Assembly: GCA_027490555.1 (NCBI GenBank)
Contig: JAIXXW010000315.1
Location: 1 to 10,648, forward strand
DNA length: 10,648 nt
Reading direction: 5' to 3'
Source of the DNA: Comamonadaceae bacterium
Lineage (GTDB): Bacteria; Pseudomonadota; Gammaproteobacteria; Burkholderiales; Burkholderiaceae_C
Shown in pieces: positions 7,151 to 10,648 of the stretch (the first letter of the stretch is position 1; every line of letters starts with the position of its first letter). The notes beneath the pieces are model-generated. The model had not been told where the DNA came from, ran no database searches, and was given only the letters and a program-made list of their open reading frames with translations. A program made the translations under genes and the position numbers.

Positions 7151-8545
7151 ATGACCACCCCTGTTCGCACGCGCACCCGCTTTGCCCCATCGCCCACCGG
7201 TTTCATTCACCTGGGCAACATCCGCTCTGCCCTTTACCCCTGGGCTTTCGCCCGGGCCACCGGGGGTGATTTCATTTTGCGCATCGAGGACACCGACGTG
7301 GACCGCTCCACGCAAGCGGCGGTGGACGTGATCATCGAGGGCATGGCCTGGCTCGGCCTGGACCATGACGAGGGCCCACACTTCCAGATGCAACGCATGG
7401 ACCGTTACAAGGCGGTGCTGGCCCAGATGCAGGCCGCAGGCCATGTGTACCCCTGTTACATGAGCATGGCGGAGCTTGACGCCTTGCGTGAGCGCCAGGT
7501 GGCCAACAAGGAAAAACCCCGTTACGACGGCACCTGGCGTCCCATGCCTGGCAAAACCCTGCCCGCGATTCCCGAAGGGGTGACGCCGGTGCTGCGGTTC
7601 AAAAACCCGCTGGGCGGTGTGGTGGCCTGGGACGACAAAGTCAAAGGCCGCATTGAGATCAGCAACGACGAGCTGGACGATCTGGTCATCGCCCGGCCCG
7701 ATGGCACGCCCACCTACAACTTCTGCGTGGTGGTGGACGACATCGACATGCGGATCACCCATGTGATCCGTGGCGACGACCATGTCAACAACACGCCGCG
7801 CCAGATCAACATCTTCAAGGCGCTGGGGCATGAGCCTCCGGTGTACGCGCATTTGCCCACCGTGCTCAACGAGCAGGGCGAGAAGATGAGCAAACGCAAC
7901 GGTGCCAAGGCGGTCACGGCTTACCGTGACGAGGGCTATCTGCCCGATGCCATGGTCAACTACCTGGCGCGACTGGGCTGGAGCCATGGCGACGACGAGA
8001 TCTTCAGCCGCGCACAGTTTCTGCAATGGTTCAACCTCGACCACCTGGGCCGCAGCGCTGCGCAATTCGACGAAGCCAAACTCAAATGGGTCAATGCCCA
8101 GCACCTCAAGCTCATGCCCGATGAGGAACTGGCCCGGCATGTTCAGCCTTTTCTGGCCCAACGGGGCGTGGTGGCCGACGAGCGACTGACCGGCATTTGC
8201 GGCCTGTTCAAGGACCGTTGCGACACCCTGGTCGTGTTGGCGCACTGGATCTCGGCCTTCTATCTGGACGTGGTGTGCAACGCCGACGAGAAAGCCCAGC
8301 ATGTGACCGAAACGGTCAAACCGGCTTTGGCGATCCTGGCAGACAAACTGGCCGTCTGTGCTTGGGACAAAGCTTCCATCGCGGCGGTGATCAAGGCCAC
8401 GCTGAGCGAAACCGGACTCAAGATGCCGCAACTGGCCATGCCGGTGCGTGTGTTGGTGATGGGCACGGCACAGACACCTTCGCTGGATGCGGTGCTCGCC
8501 CTGAGCCAAAGAGAAAAAATTCTGGAACGCCTGAAAAACGCCTGA
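7151..8545 (+). CDS. gltX: Glutamyl-tRNA synthetase
   Basis: GluRS charges tRNA-Glu with glutamate. The 464-residue product is a class I synthetase of normal bacterial length. The HIGH-type signature is FAPSPTGFIHLGNIRSA (11-27) with HLGN at 20-23, and the KMSKR loop is at 245-249 inside NEQGEKMSKRNGA. FILRIEDTDVDRS (41-53) and THVIRGDDH are further glutamate-binding hallmarks. The zinc ligands known in E. coli GluRS (C98, C100, C125, H127) are mostly missing: only C102 remains, and the equivalents are M104, W129 and P131. The gene starts one base after metZ and ends just before a tRNA cluster that includes tRNA-Glu. The -35 candidate of that cluster lies in its last codons. Confidence 0.97.
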   Translation: MTTPVRTRTRFAPSPTGFIHLGNIRSALYPWAFARATGGDFILRIEDTDVDRSTQAAVDVIIEGMAWLGLDHDEGPHFQMQRMDRYKAVLAQMQAAGHVYPCYMSMAELDALRERQVANKEKPRYDGTWRPMPGKTLPAIPEGVTPVLRFKNPLGGVVAWDDKVKGRIEISNDELDDLVIARPDGTPTYNFCVVVDDIDMRITHVIRGDDHVNNTPRQINIFKALGHEPPVYAHLPTVLNEQGEKMSKRNGAKAVTAYRDEGYLPDAMVNYLARLGWSHGDDEIFSRAQFLQWFNLDHLGRSAAQFDEAKLKWVNAQHLKLMPDEELARHVQPFLAQRGVVADERLTGICGLFKDRCDTLVVLAHWISAFYLDVVCNADEKAQHVTETVKPALAILADKLAVCAWDKASIAAVIKATLSETGLKMPQLAMPVRVLVMGTAQTPSLDAVLALSQREKILERLKNA

Positions 8546-8560
8546 ATATCTGTCTATAAT
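8531..8560 (+). promoter_or_regulatory. Promoter of the tRNA Ala-Glu-Asp cluster
   Basis: A perfect TATAAT lies at 8555-8560, ten bases after the gltX stop. CTGAAA at 8531-8536 (4 of 6 with TTGACA) is 18 bases upstream, inside the last codons of gltX. An 11-base inverted repeat TCGAGTCTCGA follows the -10 box immediately. Transcription would start near 8567, giving a leader of about 50 bases before tRNA-Ala. Confidence 0.7.
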
Positions 8561-8619
8561 TCGAGTCTCGACACCAACGAGGTCTGACGCCAAGCAGCAA
8601 TGCACAACGTTGTTCCAAA

Positions 8620-8695
<76 letters not shown>

Positions 8696-8733
8696 ATGTG
8701 TCGAAAAGATTCGCAAGAATCTGTCCAGGTTAT

Positions 8734-8809
8734 GACCCTATCGTCTAGAGGCCTAGGACATCACCCTTTCACGGTGAGTACCGGGGTTCGAATCCCCGTA
8801 GGGTCGCCA
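8734..8809 (+). tRNA. tRNA-Glu(TTC)
   Basis: A 76-base cloverleaf with encoded CCA. The acceptor stem GACCCTA pairs perfectly with TAGGGTC, the discriminator base is G, and the anticodon loop CTTTCAC carries TTC at 8768-8770. The D arm TCGTCTAGAGGCCTAGGACA is the usual tRNA-Glu wording. Its charging enzyme GltX is encoded 188 bases upstream, and the two may be linked in expression by readthrough. Confidence 0.97.
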
Positions 8810-8865
8810 AGTTTTGTAGCACTTGGCCAACTGCGCAAGCAGCTTGGCAAAAGTTACAGCTACCA

Positions 8866-8942
8866 GGAGTGGTAGTTCAGTTGGTTAGAATACCGGCCTG
8901 TCACGCCGGGGGTCGCGGGTTCGAGTCCCGTCCACTCCGCCA
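8866..8942 (+). tRNA. tRNA-Asp(GTC)
   Basis: A 77-base cloverleaf with encoded CCA. The acceptor stem GGAGTGG pairs with CCACTCC, the anticodon stem CCGGC / GCCGG encloses CTGTCAC with anticodon GTC at 8900-8902, and the discriminator is G as expected for Asp. It is the last tRNA of the cluster and the terminator follows five bases later. Confidence 0.97.
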
Positions 8943-8946
8943 GATC

Positions 8947-8983
8947 AAAAGCCCAAACAGCTTGCTGTTTGGGCTTTTTTCTT
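8947..8983 (+). terminator. Rho-independent terminator of the tRNA cluster
   Basis: A perfect 11-bp stem AGCCCAAACAG / CTGTTTGGGCT with the tetraloop CTTG is followed by TTTTTCTT and preceded by AAAA. The A run could make it work in both directions. It closes the tRNA Ala-Glu-Asp transcript and probably any readthrough from the folC-gltX operon. Confidence 0.95.
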
Positions 8984-9083
8984 GCCGGACCGCCATCTTG
9001 CAAAAGCCGCACATGAAAAATGTGGACGCTGCAAAGCTGCTTGCAGTAAGCTATGAGATTTTCCCCTTAACGTGTTGTCAGTC

Positions 9084-9557
9084 ATGGACAGTTTGCTCCC
9101 ACCCATCCCGGCCAAACGCTACTTCACCATCGGTGAGGTGGGGGAGCTGTGCGGTGTCAAACCCCATGTGTTGCGATATTGGGAGCAAGAGTTCACACAA
9201 CTGCGGCCCGTCAAGCGCCGTGGCAATCGCCGCTATTACCAACGCCACGAAGTCATGATGATCCGCAAAATTCGCGGGCTCCTCTACGATCAAGGCTTCA
9301 CCATCAGCGGTGCCCGCAACAAATTGCAGGAACTTGTGCAGCTGGACCGCGAACTGAGTCGGACGGCCTCCGCGCACACCGACCTCCCGGATGACTTCGA
9401 GGCCAGCGAGGGTGTGGCGCCGGCCGAGATGGCAACGCCATCGCCAGCCCCTGGTCGTTGGCTCGATGCACCGGCCGGATTGTCGATCCGTGAAGAATTG
9501 ATGCAAATAAGGGACCTGCTCTCGTCGAACGAGACGCAGAATCTGGCTATAATTTAA
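9084..9557 (+). CDS. MerR-family transcriptional regulator
   Basis: The 157-residue product has an N-terminal MerR winged helix-turn-helix (about 13-80): FTIGEVGELCGVKPHVLRYW (14-33), then QLRPVKRRGNRRYYQRHEV (39-57) and a helix region ending GARNKLQEL (76-84). This is the short MerR type usually found beside ihfA in Burkholderiales, not a metal or drug sensor: no effector-binding cysteine pair or ligand domain is visible. The C-terminal half (about 95-157) is Pro/Ala/Glu-rich and poorly ordered, ending with a short helix. The ATG at 9084 is preferred over an upstream GTG at 9072. Upstream (8984-9083) there is no ihfA gene. The last three coding codons and stop contain the TATAAT of the following tRNA-Pro gene. 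Target genes are unknown. Confidence 0.9.
   Translation: MDSLLPPIPAKRYFTIGEVGELCGVKPHVLRYWEQEFTQLRPVKRRGNRRYYQRHEVMMIRKIRGLLYDQGFTISGARNKLQELVQLDRELSRTASAHTDLPDDFEASEGVAPAEMATPSPAPGRWLDAPAGLSIREELMQIRDLLSSNETQNLAII
9548..9553 (+). promoter_or_regulatory. -10 box of tRNA-Pro inside the regulator's last codons
   Basis: A perfect TATAAT overlaps the final Ala-Ile-Ile codons of the MerR gene, 11 bases before the tRNA-Pro 5' end. A weak -35 candidate TCGAAC (3 of 6) lies 17 bases upstream. A short inverted repeat CTCGT-CGA-ACGAG (9521-9533) covers the -35 area. Confidence 0.6.
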
Positions 9558-9564
9558 AGCTTGT

Positions 9565-9641
9565 CGGCGTGTAGCGCAGCCTGGTAGCGCACTTGCATGG
9601 GGTGCAAGGGGTCGCGAGTTCGAATCCCGCCACGCCGACCA
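9565..9641 (+). tRNA. tRNA-Pro(GGG)
   Basis: A 77-base cloverleaf with encoded CCA. The acceptor stem CGGCGTG pairs perfectly with CACGCCG, the D arm has the tRNA-Pro wording GCGCAGCCTGGTAGCGC, and the anticodon stem CTTGC / GCAAG encloses ATGGGGT with anticodon GGG at 9599-9601. The T stem GCGAG / CCCGC has an A-C mismatch at the 52-62 pair, but the T loop TTCGAAT is normal. It lies just left of the AT-rich region. Confidence 0.96.
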
Positions 9642-9649
9642 TTTGAATC

Positions 9650-9689
9650 AAGGACTTAGCTTCGAAAGGGGCTAAGTCCTTTCTTCTTT
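9650..9689 (+). terminator. Rho-independent terminator of tRNA-Pro
   Basis: An 11-bp perfect stem AAGGACTTAGC / GCTAAGTCCTT with a 10-base loop is followed by the T-rich TTCTTCTTTG. It lies 8 bases after the CCA of tRNA-Pro and also marks the last sequence of ordinary character before the AT-rich stretch. Confidence 0.88.
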
Positions 9690-10220
9690 GTGCCGTGGAC
9701 TTTGCTCCATTTACCAACCGTTCAACCGCCCCCAGCAAAACTTGGTACCTTCAATTGACCAGAGGCGATTCACAGGAGGGAATGGTTGAATCTTGTTATT
9801 GGAAACAAAGTAATTTAATTTGTATTCAAATAAATCCAAAAAAGTATTGGATGCGTTCAATCAGGAGGAATTTAATCAGGGATCAAGTGGTTATGATTTC
9901 TGATATCAGAGCTCGACAATAAAGATAAATTCAAAAGCTGTGATGAACGATTAAACATTTGAATAAGAAATCACGAAGCCCGACATGAAAGTACATGCCC
10001 ATCTTATGGTCGCTCAAGAACATGCCATAAACAGATGGTCATTAAAAGCCAGGATTTCGAAAGACACAAAAATACCGGGTGATCCTCTATGGCAAAAGTT
10101 ACCGATGTCCTCAAAATCCAGTGTGTTTTGGAACCGTGGTGACTCAACCTGGGCAGTTCAAACGTAAATCGCTGTGCGGTCATTTCACTGCAAGAAATCA
10201 CAAAAGAAGACGTTGAAAAC
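9690..10220. other. AT-rich stretch without a convincing gene, probable accessory-region edge
   Basis: About 530 bases hold no gene I can support. Hand counts give 13 of 60 G+C for 9781-9840 and 22 of 60 for 9841-9900, against about 37 of 60 in a metZ line. Two short plus-strand frames exist: 9782-9922 (46 codons, with AGGAGG only two bases before its ATG) and 9985-10167 (60 codons). Neither resembles a known family. AGGAGG at 9863-9868 has no start codon at useful distance. Small elements seen are the 12-base palindrome TCTGATATCAGA (9899-9910), ATTCAAA/TTTGAAT inverted repeats, and a 9-base repeat CATTTGAAT (9640-9648 and 9956-9964). I see no promoter of quality for the gene at 10221. Confidence 0.6.
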
Positions 10221-10648
10221 ATGATCTATACCGTAACGAATCCAGCCCAATTCAGCGAGGATGGAGATAGCAGTTTCCAATTCGTGCTGAGTGTAGCGCC
10301 GGCCTTTGATGTTGAGTTATCCGTTTCTCTGGCATCCGGCTTGTCATGGATCGACGGAACAACAGCACCACGATCTTTTATCTACACCACAACCAACTGG
10401 TTTAACTATCAAACCATCTCTTTCAAAGCCGTAGACGATTTGGTGATTGACGGCGATCTGGCTCACGCTATCAAGCTAACTTCAGCGAGTATTGATCCCA
10501 CATTCAATGGCTTGTCCATCGATCTTGGTGTCACCGTCATAGACAACGATTTCCAAAGAACGCTGGAGCCTGCAAAGCTGCCCAGTGCAGGCAACAACGC
10601 CATCATCTATGACTTGGTGAGCCCCACTGGCTACACTTCGGCCAACAC
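10221..10648 (+). CDS. Protein with N-terminal Calx-beta-like repeat, start only (runs off the right edge)
   Basis: The open frame runs through the right edge; 142 codons are visible. Residues 3-110 read like one Calx-beta-type repeat of bacterial surface or secreted proteins: FSEDGDSSFQFVLS (11-24), a beta-rich core, NWFNYQTISFKAVDDLVIDGD (59-79), DPTFNGLSIDLGVTV (92-106) and the closing IDND (107-110). Such repeats bind calcium between domains and occur in large adhesins and RTX-type exoproteins. No signal peptide or membrane segment is visible, as in type I-secreted proteins, but the C-terminus that would carry that signal is outside. The ATG at 10221 is the only ATG in a frame open since 10143; AGAAG 11 bases upstream is a weak ribosome binding site, so the true start is uncertain. 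GC is about 48%, below the housekeeping genes, which suggests transfer. Function beyond surface or export is a guess. Confidence 0.72.
   Translation, partial: MIYTVTNPAQFSEDGDSSFQFVLSVAPAFDVELSVSLASGLSWIDGTTAPRSFIYTTTNWFNYQTISFKAVDDLVIDGDLAHAIKLTSASIDPTFNGLSIDLGVTVIDNDFQRTLEPAKLPSAGNNAIIYDLVSPTGYTSAN

Noticed and set aside
2473..7206. A stop-free minus-strand frame of 1577 codons, antisense to folC through metZ
   Set aside because: It is opposite several well-supported genes; GC-rich codon use leaves few stop codons on the other strand. The translation is His/Gly/Gln-rich and looks like no protein family.
6704..8605. A second long minus-strand frame (633 codons) antisense to metZ and gltX
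   Set aside because: Same cause: a shadow of GC-rich genes with a low-complexity translation rich in His, Val and Gly.
8869..9258. Plus-strand frame beginning MVVQLVRIPACHAGGRGFES
   Set aside because: It translates the tRNA-Asp gene and its terminator, then runs into the MerR gene in another frame; also a familiar false protein.
9547..9738. Minus-strand frame of 63 codons containing GFELATPCTPCKCATRLRYT
   Set aside because: This is the antisense translation of the tRNA-Pro gene, a well-known kind of false protein in databases.
9782..9922. 46-codon frame preceded by AGGAGG
   Set aside because: The AGGAGG is only two bases from the ATG, too close for normal initiation, and the product resembles nothing known to me.
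9985..10167. Plus-strand frame of 60 codons in the AT-rich gap
   Set aside because: No ribosome binding site, no family resemblance and unremarkable composition; length is what chance can give.
9965..10201. 10-base repeat AAGAAATCAC at 9965-9974 and 10192-10201
   Set aside because: AT-rich and short; chance repeats of this length are expected, and no mobile-element structure surrounds it.

Overview
The window looks like a chromosomal segment of a betaproteobacterium of the order Burkholderiales, most likely family Comamonadaceae. The assignment rests on GC-rich coding (about 62% in the lines I counted by hand), the protein character of each gene, and a folC - SPOR - cvpA - purF - metZ - gltX gene order typical of Proteobacteria. 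No database search was possible, so genus is not assigned.

Left part (1-1766) is read on the minus strand. It holds the first 47 codons of argG (arginine synthesis), then ppnP, a small cupin nucleoside phosphorylase 6 bases upstream of it. A strong rho-independent terminator follows, belonging to a secreted glycine-zipper protein with a Pro/His-rich tail, and then an ArsC/Spx-family thioredoxin-fold protein of the YffB type. A 49-base divergent gap separates this from the right part.

The centre (1816-8545) is a tightly packed plus-strand operon of housekeeping genes. These are folC (folate polyglutamylation), a DedD-like SPOR cell-division protein, cvpA, purF (first step of purine synthesis), metZ (homocysteine synthesis from O-succinylhomoserine) and gltX (glutamyl-tRNA synthetase). 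Gaps are 1 to 41 bases and no terminator is visible between them. Folate, purine and methionine metabolism are linked through one-carbon units, so the grouping makes metabolic sense.

Next come tRNA-Ala(GGC), tRNA-Glu(TTC) and tRNA-Asp(GTC), with a TATAAT promoter element right after gltX and a strong terminator at 8947-8983. A short MerR-family regulator gene (9084-9557) follows, and its last codons contain the TATAAT box of tRNA-Pro(GGG) (9565-9641), which has its own terminator.

After about 9690 the character changes. GC falls to 22-37% in hand-counted lines, there is about 530 bases without a convincing gene, and then the start of a large-looking gene (10221 onwards, about 48% GC) whose first 110 residues resemble a Calx-beta-type repeat of surface or secreted proteins. 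I read this as the edge of an accessory region beside a tRNA gene. Nothing in the window amounts to a clear new system. The points most worth checking are that edge, the Calx-beta-like protein, the terminator-containing leader of ppnP-argG, and the lost zinc site in GluRS.
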